Source: Syntrophaceae bacterium
Lineage (GTDB): Bacteria > Desulfobacterota > Syntrophia > Syntrophales > Smithellaceae
Direction of reading: 5' to 3'
Assembly (NCBI GenBank): GCA_003506745.1
Contig: DNYQ01000248.1
Span: 2,165 to 12,274 of the forward strand
Length of the DNA stretch: 10,110 nt
Each line of letters starts with the position of its first letter. Positions within the stretch are counted from its first letter, which is position 1. Position numbers and translations under genes: made by a program. Positions 1-8,041 of the stretch are shown here, piece after piece. The notes below the pieces were generated by a model, which made no database searches, was not told where the DNA came from, and saw nothing but the letters and a program-made list of their open reading frames with translations.

Positions 1-1331
1 AATATGTGGACGCCTGCACGGAGGGATTTGAGGAATTAAAGAAAAAGGTGATGGAATATCCGCCGGAAAAAGCCGCCAAGATCAGCGGCATTCCCGCCGA
101 TACCATCCGCGAGCTTGCCCGCAAGATGGCTTCCGTCAAGCCGGCCATGCTGATGTACACGCTGGGCATTACCGAACACATCTGCGGCGTCAACAACGTC
201 ATGTCCTGCGCCAATCTCCAGATGCTCTTAGGCAATGTCGGCGTTGAATGCGGCGGCGTCAACCCGCAGCGCGGTCAGAACAACGTTCAGGGCGCCTGCG
301 ACATGGGCGCGCTGCCCAATGTCTTCCCCGGTTATCAGCAGGTGGCCAATGCGGACGCGCGGGCCAAGTTTGAAAAGGCCTGGAACGTGAAATCCCTGCC
401 GGATAAGCCAGGCATGATGATGCCGACGATGATGAAAAATCTGACCACCGGAAAAGTCAAAGGTTTTTATGTTTTCGGTGAGAATCTGGCCAACACCGAG
501 CCGGATATTAACCATGTTGAACATGAACTGCAATCGGCGGAGTTCCTGGTTTGCCAGGATATCTTCCCGACGGAAACCACGCGCTTTGCGCATGTGATCC
601 TGCCGGCCGCGGCCTGGAGTGAAAATGACGGCACCTTCTCGAGCTCGGAGCGGCGCGTCAGCCGCGTGCGCACGGCCAGTGTGCCGCCGGGCGATGCCAA
701 ACCCAACTGGTGGATATTCAAAGAAATTGCCAAGCGCTTCGGACACGAGTGGACATCCAACAGCGCTCAGGAAATCTGGGATAATGAAATATCCGTATTG
801 GCGCCCTCCATGGCCGGCATCAAATATGCCCGTCTGGAAAATGACGGTCTTCAGTGGCCATGTCCCACCGCAGATCATCCGGGTACCCCGACATTGCACA
901 AAGGTGGCAAGTTTACCCGCGGTTTGGGGATGTTCAAGGCGATAGATTACATCCCACCCGCGGAAGTTCCGGATAAGGAATACCCGATGGTGCTTTCCAC
1001 CGGCCGGCGTCTGTATCATTATCATACCAGGACGCAGACCGGACGCTGCGAAGGAATCAATGACCTGCTGGGCGAAGAAACTGCTGATATCTCCGCGGCC
1101 GACGCCGAAGCCAAGGGCATTAAGCAGGGAGAGAGAATTCTGGTGAAGTCGCGTCGTGGCAAGGTTGAGGTTAAAGCTCGAATAACAGGGGAGGTTCCGG
1201 AGGGACTGGTCTGGATGGCCTTCCATTTCCGTGAGGCCTGCGCCAACTGGCTTACCAATCCGGTTTATGACCCGACTACCCAGACGGCGGAATACAAAGC
1301 CTGCGCCGTGCGGATTGAAAAAATGGCATAA
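1..1331 (+). CDS. fdhA: Formate dehydrogenase alpha subunit, molybdopterin-dependent, C-terminal part (5' truncated by window)
   Basis: The reading frame is already open at the window edge (codon at 3-5 is Tyr), so the true start lies upstream and the GTG at 6 is not a start. About 442 C-terminal residues are visible. They match the FdhF/FdhA class of the DMSO-reductase family: a conserved segment GVNPQRGQNNVQGACDMG (from about residue 84) lines the molybdopterin-guanine dinucleotide site, and the C-terminal dinucleotide-binding beta-barrel domain begins near YPMVLSTGRRLYHYHTRTQT and includes FHFREACANWLTNPVYDP. The enzyme oxidises formate to CO2 or runs in reverse. The active-site Cys/Sec, the N-terminal Fe-S clusters and any Tat signal lie outside the window, so whether it is cytoplasmic or periplasmic, and its electron partner, cannot be decided here. 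It is convergent with the hydrogenase operon. Assignment to formate dehydrogenase rather than another molybdopterin oxidoreductase rests on the overall sequence pattern. Confidence 0.9.
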   Translation, partial: YVDACTEGFEELKKKVMEYPPEKAAKISGIPADTIRELARKMASVKPAMLMYTLGITEHICGVNNVMSCANLQMLLGNVGVECGGVNPQRGQNNVQGACDMGALPNVFPGYQQVANADARAKFEKAWNVKSLPDKPGMMMPTMMKNLTTGKVKGFYVFGENLANTEPDINHVEHELQSAEFLVCQDIFPTETTRFAHVILPAAAWSENDGTFSSSERRVSRVRTASVPPGDAKPNWWIFKEIAKRFGHEWTSNSAQEIWDNEISVLAPSMAGIKYARLENDGLQWPCPTADHPGTPTLHKGGKFTRGLGMFKAIDYIPPAEVPDKEYPMVLSTGRRLYHYHTRTQTGRCEGINDLLGEETADISAADAEAKGIKQGERILVKSRRGKVEVKARITGEVPEGLVWMAFHFREACANWLTNPVYDPTTQTAEYKACAVRIEKMA

Positions 1332-1336
1332 AACTT

Positions 1337-1357
1337 AGGCAGAGCCTTCCGTTTTTT
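1337..1357 (+). terminator. Weak candidate terminator after fdhA
   Basis: In the 31-base gap between the convergent fdhA and hydF stops, a short AGGC/GCCT stem (1337-1340 with 1344-1347) is followed after four bases by six Ts (1352-1357). The stem is only four pairs and the T-run is not adjacent, so this is a weak call based mainly on position. Confidence 0.25.
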
Positions 1358-1362
1358 AGATA

Positions 1363-2610
1363 TCAGATGTTTTTCATCTCATTTTCGAGCGCCAGAAGCG
1401 CAAAAGGAAATGGCGCCAGGCTGCGTTTAAGAACACCCTGCAAAAATGAAATGGCCACGCCGTAGTTGGTGACAGGCACGTGGGCCTGCTGAGCCTTACG
1501 CAGCCGGGTCATCATTTCACGTCGATTCATCATGCAGGCGCCGCAATGGAAAATGAGTTTATAGTCCTGAAGGTTTTCCGGATAATCACGTCCGCAGGCC
1601 GTGTCGATTTGCAAATCACCGCCGACATACTGGCGAAGCCAGCGGGGGATTTTCACCCGCCCGATGTCGTCTTCGAGGGCATGATGGGAGCAGGCTTCAG
1701 CGATCAACACCCGGTCGCCCGGCTTCAGTTTGTCGATTGCGGCGGCGCCTGCGGCCATCAACGCCAGATCAGCCTTCTGTCTTGCAAACAAAATGGAGAA
1801 GGTTGTAACCGGAATTTCTTTGGGCACATCTGCCGTGACTTTTAAAATCGCCTGGGAATCCGTTACAACAATGGCCGGCGGATTTTTCAGGTTGCCCAGA
1901 GTTGCCGCAAGTTCTCTTTCCTTAACGACCACGGCAGAAGCATCATTGTCCAGAATGTCGCGTATGGTCTGCACCTGCGGCAGAATCAACCGGCCTTTGG
2001 GGGCTTGCAAGTCGATTGGAACCACTAAAACGACAAAACCGCCGGGCGGCAGCAAATCTCCGATGAGCGACGGCGTGGCAATAAAATTGGCCGGAGCCAC
2101 GTTCATCAACTGCTGTTTTAAATTTTCCAGATAACTCTGTCTCTGAAATGGATCGCTGCAGGTGACCGCTAGAAATTTTCCCGTTTTCTTTTCCAGAAAC
2201 CGCAGATGATTGGCGGAAGGGCGGTGCAAATCGATTTTATTGATGACGGTGATCACCGGCACTTTTCGTTTCTGTGATTCGGCGAGCACCAATTCTTCGT
2301 AGTCTGTCCAGACGTCCGCTTCGGTAACCAAGATGACAACATTGGCGCGGTCAAAAACCTTGGCTGTCTTTTTCAAGCGTCTTTCTGACAGTTCCGAGAT
2401 ATCATCAAGGCCTGCCGTATCCAAGAATAATACAGGTCCCAGCGGCAGAAGTTCCATGGCTTTTTCCACCACATCCGTAGTGGTTCCGGCAATCGGCGAG
2501 GTGATGGCAATGTCCTGTCCCAGCAGTAAATTCAAAAGGCTCGATTTGCCGACGTTGGTTCGCCCCAGAAGCGCGATATGCAGGCGGTTGGCTTTCGGTG
2601 TTTTATCCAC
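1363..2610 (-). CDS. hydF: [FeFe]-hydrogenase H-cluster maturation GTPase HydF
   Basis: 415 residues, normal HydF length. HydF is the scaffold that carries the 2Fe subcluster precursor and hands it to apo-hydrogenase. The N-terminal GTPase domain shows the P-loop GRTNVGKSS (16-24), DTAG (64-67) and NKID (124-127). The C-terminal cluster-binding domain shows the family pattern C-x-H (C307, H309), then about 45 residues later H-C-x2-C (H355, C356, C359), which holds the [4Fe-4S] cluster. The start is GTG at 2608-2610, inside the last codons of aspA; the following sequence TPKANRLHIALLGRTNVGK begins as other HydF proteins do, so this start is favoured. There is no strong ribosome binding site, and the 8-base overlap suggests translational coupling to aspA. 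It is the last gene of the operon and ends 31 bases from the convergent fdhA. All recognisable cluster ligands are intact. Confidence 0.96.
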   Translation of the reverse strand: MDKTPKANRLHIALLGRTNVGKSSLLNLLLGQDIAITSPIAGTTTDVVEKAMELLPLGPVLFLDTAGLDDISELSERRLKKTAKVFDRANVVILVTEADVWTDYEELVLAESQKRKVPVITVINKIDLHRPSANHLRFLEKKTGKFLAVTCSDPFQRQSYLENLKQQLMNVAPANFIATPSLIGDLLPPGGFVVLVVPIDLQAPKGRLILPQVQTIRDILDNDASAVVVKERELAATLGNLKNPPAIVVTDSQAILKVTADVPKEIPVTTFSILFARQKADLALMAAGAAAIDKLKPGDRVLIAEACSHHALEDDIGRVKIPRWLRQYVGGDLQIDTACGRDYPENLQDYKLIFHCGACMMNRREMMTRLRKAQQAHVPVTNYGVAISFLQGVLKRSLAPFPFALLALENEMKNI

Positions 2611-3985
2611 GGTCTTTATACCCCAGAGCGGTCAAGGCAAATGGCGCCAGATGTTTGTTCACGGTTTCCTTGCCGAATTTATCTTCTAAAAATAACCGCA
2701 TGTTATTTTCAGAACTGGAAGAAAATTCTTTCATTAACTCCGTCGCCTTTTCGTAACCGATGACCGGTAAAAGGGCGGTGATGATCGTCGGACTGTGATC
2801 GAAATACGCAGCGCATTTTGAAGCATCGGCAACGATTGCCCGGATGTGGCCTGCCAGTGATTTATTGATGTTGATTAACAGGTCCATCGATTCTAAAAGC
2901 GAATGGGTCAGGAGCGGCAGAAATTCGTTGATCTGCAGCGTTGCGCGCGAGGCGCAATCGGCGATGATGGAATCGTTGGCCATCACTTTCATGCCAACCT
3001 GTATTGCCGCTTCCGCCAGAACCGGATTGACTTTGCCGGGCATGATAGACGAGCCCGCCTGAAGTTGCGGCAACCGTATTTCCCCCAGAAAGTTCATGAG
3101 CCGCAAATCGTTGGCGATCTTGACCAGATTAGTGGCGTGAGCCTTGAGGATGCCGGAGACTTCGACAAATGCGTCGGTATTGGCGGTTTCGCCCATGACA
3201 TTTTCACCTCGCGAAAGTCCCAGACCGGTTGTTTCTCTTAATTTTTCGATGACCAGAAAAATATAATTTCGGGGCGCGGCAAGCCCTGTGCCAACGGCGG
3301 TTCCTCCAAGGTTGACCACGCGCAGACGCTCTTCGCATTTGAAGGTTCTCCAGCGGTCGCGGCCGATCGCTTCGGCAAATGCGGAGAATTCTGCACCCAA
3401 TGTGATCGGTACGGCATCCTGCAACTCCGTTCGTCCGATTTTAACGACGGCTGCAAATTCCTTCTCTTTTTCCTGAAAAGCGCCCTGCAGTTCCGATACC
3501 GCCCGGGCCAGATTGCGCAAAAGGAAAATAGCCGCCACCTTTACGGCGGTTGGATAAACATCGTTGGTCGATTGGTGAAGATTGACGTCTTCCAGAGGAT
3601 GAATGAGGTTATAGGTGCCTTTTTCCCCGCCTGACAGTTCAATCGCGCGGTTGGCGATGACCTCGTTAATATTCATGTTGGTGGATGTTCCAGCGCCGCC
3701 CTGCATGGCGTCCACCGGAAACTGGTCGTACATTTTTCCCGAGACAATTTCCTCACAGGCTTGTTCAATAACTTGAGCTTTTTCGGAAGATAAAAATTCC
3801 AACTGGGCATTAGCCTGGCAACAGGCTTTCTTCACGCGGGCCAGAGCCCGGATAAGCGACGGATTTACTTTTAGCGAACTGATTCGGAAATTATCCATTG
3901 CCCGCTGGGTATGGATTCCCCAGTATGCCTCGTGTGGGACTTTTAACTCGCCTAAAAAATCTTTTTCTGTTCTTTGATCGATCAT
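2603..3985 (-). CDS. aspA: Aspartate ammonia-lyase
   Basis: 460 residues, close to the usual length of about 470. The enzyme converts L-aspartate to fumarate and ammonia in the cytoplasm. It belongs to the fumarase/aspartase superfamily, shown by the signature GSSIMPGKVNP (311-321), whose flexible loop carries the catalytic serine, and by GAGTSTNMNINEVIANRA (97-114) and HQSTNDVYPTA (137-147), which form the substrate site. Class II fumarase is the main alternative; the TSTNMNxNEV and GSSIMPGKVNP wording fits aspartase well, but the two are close. The ATG at 3985 is preceded by AGAAGGA (3989-3995). It sits between the [FeFe]-hydrogenase structural genes and hydF and overlaps hydF. As I recall, aspA turns up beside hyd maturation genes in other anaerobes, so the placement is probably not accidental. 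It may supply ammonia or fumarate. Confidence 0.9.
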   Translation of the reverse strand: MIDQRTEKDFLGELKVPHEAYWGIHTQRAMDNFRISSLKVNPSLIRALARVKKACCQANAQLEFLSSEKAQVIEQACEEIVSGKMYDQFPVDAMQGGAGTSTNMNINEVIANRAIELSGGEKGTYNLIHPLEDVNLHQSTNDVYPTAVKVAAIFLLRNLARAVSELQGAFQEKEKEFAAVVKIGRTELQDAVPITLGAEFSAFAEAIGRDRWRTFKCEERLRVVNLGGTAVGTGLAAPRNYIFLVIEKLRETTGLGLSRGENVMGETANTDAFVEVSGILKAHATNLVKIANDLRLMNFLGEIRLPQLQAGSSIMPGKVNPVLAEAAIQVGMKVMANDSIIADCASRATLQINEFLPLLTHSLLESMDLLININKSLAGHIRAIVADASKCAAYFDHSPTIITALLPVIGYEKATELMKEFSSSSENNMRLFLEDKFGKETVNKHLAPFALTALGYKDRG

Positions 3986-3988
3986 GAT

Positions 3989-3995
3989 TCCTTCT
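3989..3995 (-). promoter_or_regulatory. Ribosome binding site of aspA
   Basis: AGAAGGA on the - strand lies three bases before the ATG at 3985. It supports this start for aspA. Confidence 0.6.
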
Positions 3996-4011
3996 TTACC
4001 TTAATGCATCC

Positions 4012-4059
4012 AACAAAAAAAGAGGGTTGTCTTTTGGCAACAAACCTCTTTCATTTTTT
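4012..4059 (-). terminator. Rho-independent terminator (possibly leaky) between the one-chain hydrogenase gene and aspA
   Basis: The arms 4019-4030 (AAAGAGGGTTGT) and 4040-4051 (ACAAACCTCTTT) form a 12-bp stem with a single G/A mismatch and a 9-base loop. On the - strand the stem runs straight into a tract of seven Ts (plus-strand As 4015-4021). It starts about 30 bases after the stop of the upstream hydrogenase gene. A second T-run (4054-4059) lies on the other side, so it could also act on the + strand, though no + gene reads into it. Only about 26 bases separate it from the aspA start and I see no promoter there, so aspA and hydF may depend on read-through. Confidence 0.8.
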
Positions 4060-4079
4060 GCTCAACTTAAGAAAAGATA

Positions 4080-5843
4080 TTATTCATCTTTTTTGTGAGG
4101 CATTTCGGCGCCTCTGTTGGTGTATTTCGTATGCAGAAGCTTGTGCGACTTATGCCCCAGGGGTTCTTTGAGAAAATTGTCATAGAGCTTTTTCACCGAC
4201 TCGTTTTCATGCGACTGGCGATTTTTTTGCACCTCTCCATCGTCCTGATAGAGAGCCGCGGAGCGCTTCACACGAATATCGTTGTTTGTGGGGATCGGCT
4301 CGCCGCCGCCCGCGATGCATCCGCCGGGACAGCACATGATTTCGATGAACGCATAGTCGGCCTTGCCTTCGCGGATTTTATCCAATAGTTTGCGGGCGTT
4401 ACCCAGACCATGGGCGACGGCCACTTTGACGTCTCCCAACAGTCCTACTTTAACGGCTGCTTCCTTAACGCCATCCAGGCCGCGGACCGGGGTGATGTCC
4501 AGACTCGGCAGATTTTCGCCGGTAACCACAGCGTAAACGGTTCTCAGAGCTGCTTCCATCACGCCGCCGGTGGCGCCGAAGATGGTTCCGGCGCCGGTGT
4601 ATTCGCCTATCGGGGCGTCGTAATCTTCTTCTGGAATGTTTTCAAAGTCGATGCCGCCTTCCTTGATCATGCGTCCCAGCTCCCGGGTGGTGAGCACATA
4701 GTCCACATCGCGGTAGCCGCTGCTGTTCATTTCCGGTCGTTGGGCTTCAAACTTCTTGGCCGTGCAGGGCATGATCGAGACTGATACGATGTCTTTCGGG
4801 TCAATTCCCGCCATTTCCGCGTAATAGGTTTTAGCCAGCGCGCCGAACATCTGCTGTGGTGACTTGCAGGTGGAAACATGCGGTAGCAAATCCGGATAAA
4901 AATGTTCGCAGAACTTGATCCAGCCGGGGCTGCACGAGGTGATCATCGGCAGTGTGCCGCCTTCTTTGACTCTTTTCAGCAATTCATTGCCTTCTTCAAT
5001 GATGGTGAGGTCGGCGGTGAAATTGGTGTCAAAAACTTTATCAAAGCCCAGGCGGCGCAGGGTGGCAATCATCTTGCCTGTGACCAGCGATCCCGGAGGC
5101 ATGCCGAACTCCTCGCCCAGGGCGGCGCGGATGGCTGGCGCTTCCTGAACGATGACATGCTTGGTCGGATCCTGAAGAGCTGCCCAGACTTTGTCCACGT
5201 CGTCTTTTTCATAAAGGGCGCCCACCGGACAGGCCAGGATACACTGGCCGCAGCCAACGCAGTTGGTTTCGGCCAGAGGGAGATCCATCGCCGGAACGAC
5301 TTTCACTTCGCTGCCGCGATAGGCCGGTGTCAGTACGCTGACCGTCTGAATCTGGTCGCAGACCGCCACGCAGCGATGACATTGAATGCACTTGCGGTTG
5401 TCGCGAACGATTGCGGGGCTGGAGCGGTCAATCAACTTTTCCTTCTGGGGAAATTCGGTATAGGGGAAGCGGACTTCCTTGAGGCCGACAAATTCGGCCA
5501 CTTTCTGCAGTTCACAGTTGCCGTTTCTAACGCAAAAGTTACATTCCTGAGGATGATTGGCCAAAAGAAGTTCCACAACCATTTTTCTGGCCTGACGGAC
5601 TTTTTCCGTGTTGGTGTGGACCACCATGCCTTGGAAGACCGGGAAAACACAGGCGGCGATCAGGCTGCGCTGACCTTCCACTTCCGTCATACAAACGCGG
5701 CAGGCGCCGGGTGTGTGATGAATTTCCGGCCAGGCGCAAAGCGTGGGGATTTTAATGCCGGCGCTACGGGCGGCTTCCAGAATAGTCGCGCCGGCGGGCG
5801 CTTCCACCGGACGATTATCGATAGTCAATTTAACGGTTGTCAT
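4080..5843 (-). CDS. hydA: One-chain NuoG-like [FeFe]-hydrogenase with fused small-subunit domain
   Basis: 587 residues, about the size of Clostridium CpI (574). It catalyses reversible H2 formation at an H-cluster. Domains in order: plant-type [2Fe-2S] (C36, C48, C51, C65); NuoG-type His-Cys [4Fe-4S] (H97, C101, C104, C110); two [4Fe-4S] ferredoxin clusters (C152/155/158/162 and C195/198/201/205); H-domain with L1 TSCSPGW (302-308), L2 MPCTAKKFE (358-366, C360) and L3 EIMCCPGGCIAGGGEP (501-516, ligands C505 and C509); then a C-terminal stretch (about 526-587) with KRSAALYQ, SHENESVKKLY and EPLGHKSHKLLHTKY, equivalent to the separate small subunit of dimeric enzymes. No signal peptide, so cytoplasmic. 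The ATG at 5843 has AGGAGA eight bases upstream. L1 carries Ser305 in place of the usual second Cys. No NuoE/NuoF-like partners are present in the window, so the redox partner (ferredoxin, or NAD(P) through distant subunits) is unknown. Confidence 0.95.
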   Translation of the reverse strand: MTTVKLTIDNRPVEAPAGATILEAARSAGIKIPTLCAWPEIHHTPGACRVCMTEVEGQRSLIAACVFPVFQGMVVHTNTEKVRQARKMVVELLLANHPQECNFCVRNGNCELQKVAEFVGLKEVRFPYTEFPQKEKLIDRSSPAIVRDNRKCIQCHRCVAVCDQIQTVSVLTPAYRGSEVKVVPAMDLPLAETNCVGCGQCILACPVGALYEKDDVDKVWAALQDPTKHVIVQEAPAIRAALGEEFGMPPGSLVTGKMIATLRRLGFDKVFDTNFTADLTIIEEGNELLKRVKEGGTLPMITSCSPGWIKFCEHFYPDLLPHVSTCKSPQQMFGALAKTYYAEMAGIDPKDIVSVSIMPCTAKKFEAQRPEMNSSGYRDVDYVLTTRELGRMIKEGGIDFENIPEEDYDAPIGEYTGAGTIFGATGGVMEAALRTVYAVVTGENLPSLDITPVRGLDGVKEAAVKVGLLGDVKVAVAHGLGNARKLLDKIREGKADYAFIEIMCCPGGCIAGGGEPIPTNNDIRVKRSAALYQDDGEVQKNRQSHENESVKKLYDNFLKEPLGHKSHKLLHTKYTNRGAEMPHKKDE

Positions 5844-5851
5844 ACATTCTG

Positions 5852-5857
5852 TCTCCT
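5852..5857 (-). promoter_or_regulatory. Ribosome binding site of the one-chain hydrogenase gene
   Basis: AGGAGA on the - strand, eight bases before the ATG at 5843, fixes the start. The rest of the 49-base gap to hydG shows no terminator or promoter, so the two genes are probably cotranscribed. Confidence 0.7.
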
Positions 5858-5892
5858 ATTATTCATTTTGAAAATTTTATGAGCGATGCAAG

Positions 5893-7290
5893 TTAGATGA
5901 AAACATCTCTTTTTCCATCTGCTATCTGCAACAGCCGGTCGCCAATCATTTTTTTTCTTTTTGTTTTGAATGTTTCGTTGAGCATTTTGGAAATGAGTTC
6001 TTCTCCGGCCTTGCGCGTTTGAGGACTGGCATAGTCGAGCAGATATTCTTTAAAAGAAAAGACGGCGTTGGACTGGCAGAATTTTTGAATGAGGCCCGGT
6101 TTGGCCAGGTCCATAAAATCCTTGCCGGTGCGCCCCAGCCGGTAGCAGGCGGTGCAGAAGCTGGGGATGTGACCGCGTTCGGTAATGTCCAGAATAACTT
6201 CGTCGGGCGTGCGCGTATCTCCCAGATTAAACTGAGCGGCGCGGAATCTGTCGCTGGTCGTGTCAGAATATCCGCCGGGGTTGGTACGCGAGCCGGCGCT
6301 GATCTGAGAGACGCCATAATCAAAGACTTCTGAACGCAGGGCGGCGGTTTCCCGTGTGGTCAGAATCATGCCGGTATAGGGAACGGCCATACGAATGATG
6401 GCAACAAGCTTTTTAAAGTCATGATCGCTGACCGGATGAGGCGGTTTGATGGCCGCCGGAGCGTTGAAGGCCGGTTCCAGCCGGGGTATTGAAATGGTAT
6501 GCGGCCCGACACCGCAGTCTTTTTCCAATTGCAGGGCATGCAGAAGCAAACCCAGGACTTCGAATTTATAATCATAAAGTCCGAATAATGCGCCGATGCC
6601 CACGTCATCAACGCCGCCTTCCTGGGCGCGGTGCATGGCTTTAAGACGCCAACTGTAATCTTTCTTGGGGCCGCTGGGATGCATGATTTTGTATGTTTCG
6701 TGATGATACGTTTCCTGAAACAAAACAACCGTGCCGATGGCGGTTTTCTTGAGTTTTCTGTATTCTTCAACGTCCAGCGGCGCGATTTCCACATTAATTC
6801 GCCGGATTTCTCCGCCATTTTCGGTTTTTACGGAATAGGCGGTTTCGATAGCTTCCATGAAGTATTCCAGTGATGAACGCTCCGGGTGCTCGCCGCAGAG
6901 CATCAGCAGGCGTTTGTGACCTTCGCGTTCCAGAACCTGCACTTCTTTCTTAATTTGATCCATTGTCAAAGCCACGCGGTTGAGTTCCTTGTTGTCACAG
7001 CGGAATCCGCAATACAGGCAGTTGTTGGAGCAGTGATTGGCCACATAAAGCGGCGCGAATAACACCAGCCGGTTGCCGTAAATATCACGTTTAATCTGAT
7101 GCGCCGCCTGAAGAATCGCGCCGACAAGGTCGTTGTCCTCCGTCTGGAGCAGCACGGCGACGTCTTCCGGCGACAGGCCTTTCAGCTCATAAGCCTTGTT
7201 GATAATTTCGCGGATATGTTTTGCGTCGGGATTTTTAGCTTGTTCAAGAATGCTTTCAATGTGATTGTCGTCAATAAAATCTTTAATCAT
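5893..7290 (-). CDS. hydG: [FeFe]-hydrogenase maturation radical SAM enzyme HydG (tyrosine lyase)
   Basis: 465 residues, normal HydG length. HydG cleaves tyrosine to p-cresol and dehydroglycine, whose breakdown gives the CO and cyanide ligands of the H-cluster. The radical SAM cluster motif is C87-x3-C91-x2-C94 (CSNNCLYC). The second, C-terminal cluster motif is C379-x2-C382-x22-C405, exactly the HydG spacing; this separates it from ThiH, which lacks this cluster, and from HydE. The C-terminal domain after C405 is full length. The start ATG at 7290 has only a poor ribosome binding site (the sequence before it is AT-rich, with GGAT about five bases upstream), so translation could be modest; no better in-frame start is evident. 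It lies 77 bases after the cytochrome b stop and 49 bases before the one-chain hydrogenase gene. Confidence 0.97.
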   Translation of the reverse strand: MIKDFIDDNHIESILEQAKNPDAKHIREIINKAYELKGLSPEDVAVLLQTEDNDLVGAILQAAHQIKRDIYGNRLVLFAPLYVANHCSNNCLYCGFRCDNKELNRVALTMDQIKKEVQVLEREGHKRLLMLCGEHPERSSLEYFMEAIETAYSVKTENGGEIRRINVEIAPLDVEEYRKLKKTAIGTVVLFQETYHHETYKIMHPSGPKKDYSWRLKAMHRAQEGGVDDVGIGALFGLYDYKFEVLGLLLHALQLEKDCGVGPHTISIPRLEPAFNAPAAIKPPHPVSDHDFKKLVAIIRMAVPYTGMILTTRETAALRSEVFDYGVSQISAGSRTNPGGYSDTTSDRFRAAQFNLGDTRTPDEVILDITERGHIPSFCTACYRLGRTGKDFMDLAKPGLIQKFCQSNAVFSFKEYLLDYASPQTRKAGEELISKMLNETFKTKRKKMIGDRLLQIADGKRDVFI

Positions 7291-7367
7291 ATTATATCCA
7301 ACAATATCTTAGTCTACTCAGGCAGCACCTTATTGATGACTGCATTATTTTCATAAATGTCATTTTG

Positions 7368-8027
7368 TTAACTCTTATTCTCGGAAATGGGAATAAGTTC
7401 CTTTTCCACCCACAGAGGCGACATTTCCCTGGCTTCCTCGTAAGGGATTTTCCCGTGCAGGATCATGGATTTGAAATCCTCAAACATGTAAATTCCCAGA
7501 AAAAGATGCACCAGAAGAAACAGGGTCAAAACCCAGGCAAAGAAGGTATGCAACGTTCCCATCATCGCCACGGCTTCCCGGGGCGCAAGATGCGGAAACG
7601 CCCACAGAACCCAGCCGGAAAAGATCAAAACGGTTCCCCCGATTAAAACGCAAATGCCGAAGAGCTTTTGCCCGGAGTTATATTTTCCCATCGGTGGAAC
7701 GGCGACTTTCTGTCTCAGGAGAATTTTTTGCGGATAACCACCCAGGACGGCAAACCATTTGACATCGTTCATGGACACATAAAAGACTCTTTTGATGAAA
7801 AGAACCACACGGTTGAAACCGATTAAGAAAAAAGCAACAGCGTCAATCGTCAGGACAACTCCACAGACGACATGTATTTGCATTGTTAAATTCATGGCGC
7901 TTTCACTGAGCGGTTTGAAATACAAGATGACCCCGGTGACAGCCAAGGGTAAAAAACTTAGAATCAGCAGATAATGAAATATTCTAACGCTCAAGGGATG
8001 TTTTAAAATGGTTTTATCGTGATGCAT
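7368..8027 (-). CDS. FdnI-like diheme cytochrome b, membrane anchor of the periplasmic hydrogenase
   Basis: 219 residues with four hydrophobic membrane spans (about 15-36, 50-72, 122-143 and 157-180). Histidines H18, H52, H160 and H174 sit in these spans at the places expected for ligands of two b-type hemes in the FdnI/FdoI (formate dehydrogenase gamma) family; the loop PPMGKYNSGQK (111-121) is also characteristic of that family. Such subunits pass electrons between a periplasmic Fe-S partner and the quinone pool. It follows the Tat-signalled small subunit by 14 bases, so it most likely anchors this hydrogenase and not a formate dehydrogenase; that is inference from position. The ATG at 8027 has a perfect AGGAGG seven bases upstream (8035-8040). 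It looks complete. Confidence 0.9.
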   Translation of the reverse strand: MHHDKTILKHPLSVRIFHYLLILSFLPLAVTGVILYFKPLSESAMNLTMQIHVVCGVVLTIDAVAFFLIGFNRVVLFIKRVFYVSMNDVKWFAVLGGYPQKILLRQKVAVPPMGKYNSGQKLFGICVLIGGTVLIFSGWVLWAFPHLAPREAVAMMGTLHTFFAWVLTLFLLVHLFLGIYMFEDFKSMILHGKIPYEEAREMSPLWVEKELIPISENKS

Positions 8028-8034
8028 GAGCTAA

Positions 8035-8040
8035 CCTCCT
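8035..8040 (-). promoter_or_regulatory. Strong ribosome binding site of the cytochrome b gene
   Basis: AGGAGG on the - strand, seven bases before the ATG at 8027, and directly after the small-subunit stop at 8042. It fixes the start and indicates tight coupling with the hydrogenase small-subunit gene. Confidence 0.8.
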
Positions 8041-8041
8041 T

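Noticed and set aside
228..1226. 332-codon open frame on the - strand opposite fdhA
   Set aside because: Antisense shadow of the molybdopterin enzyme; no domain, no ribosome binding site evidence.
1366..1380. AGATG/CATCT hairpin at the end of hydF
   Set aside because: Five-pair stem within coding sequence with no following T-run on the - strand; not a credible terminator.
4902..5882. 326-codon open frame on the + strand opposite the one-chain hydrogenase gene
   Set aside because: It lies wholly antisense to a gene with clear Fe-S and H-cluster motifs, has no recognisable domains, and such long antisense frames are common opposite codon-biased genes.
7291..7367. TATAAT directly before the hydG start as a promoter
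   Set aside because: It abuts the ATG, no -35 box lies at a suitable distance, and the gap is short enough for cotranscription with the cytochrome b gene.
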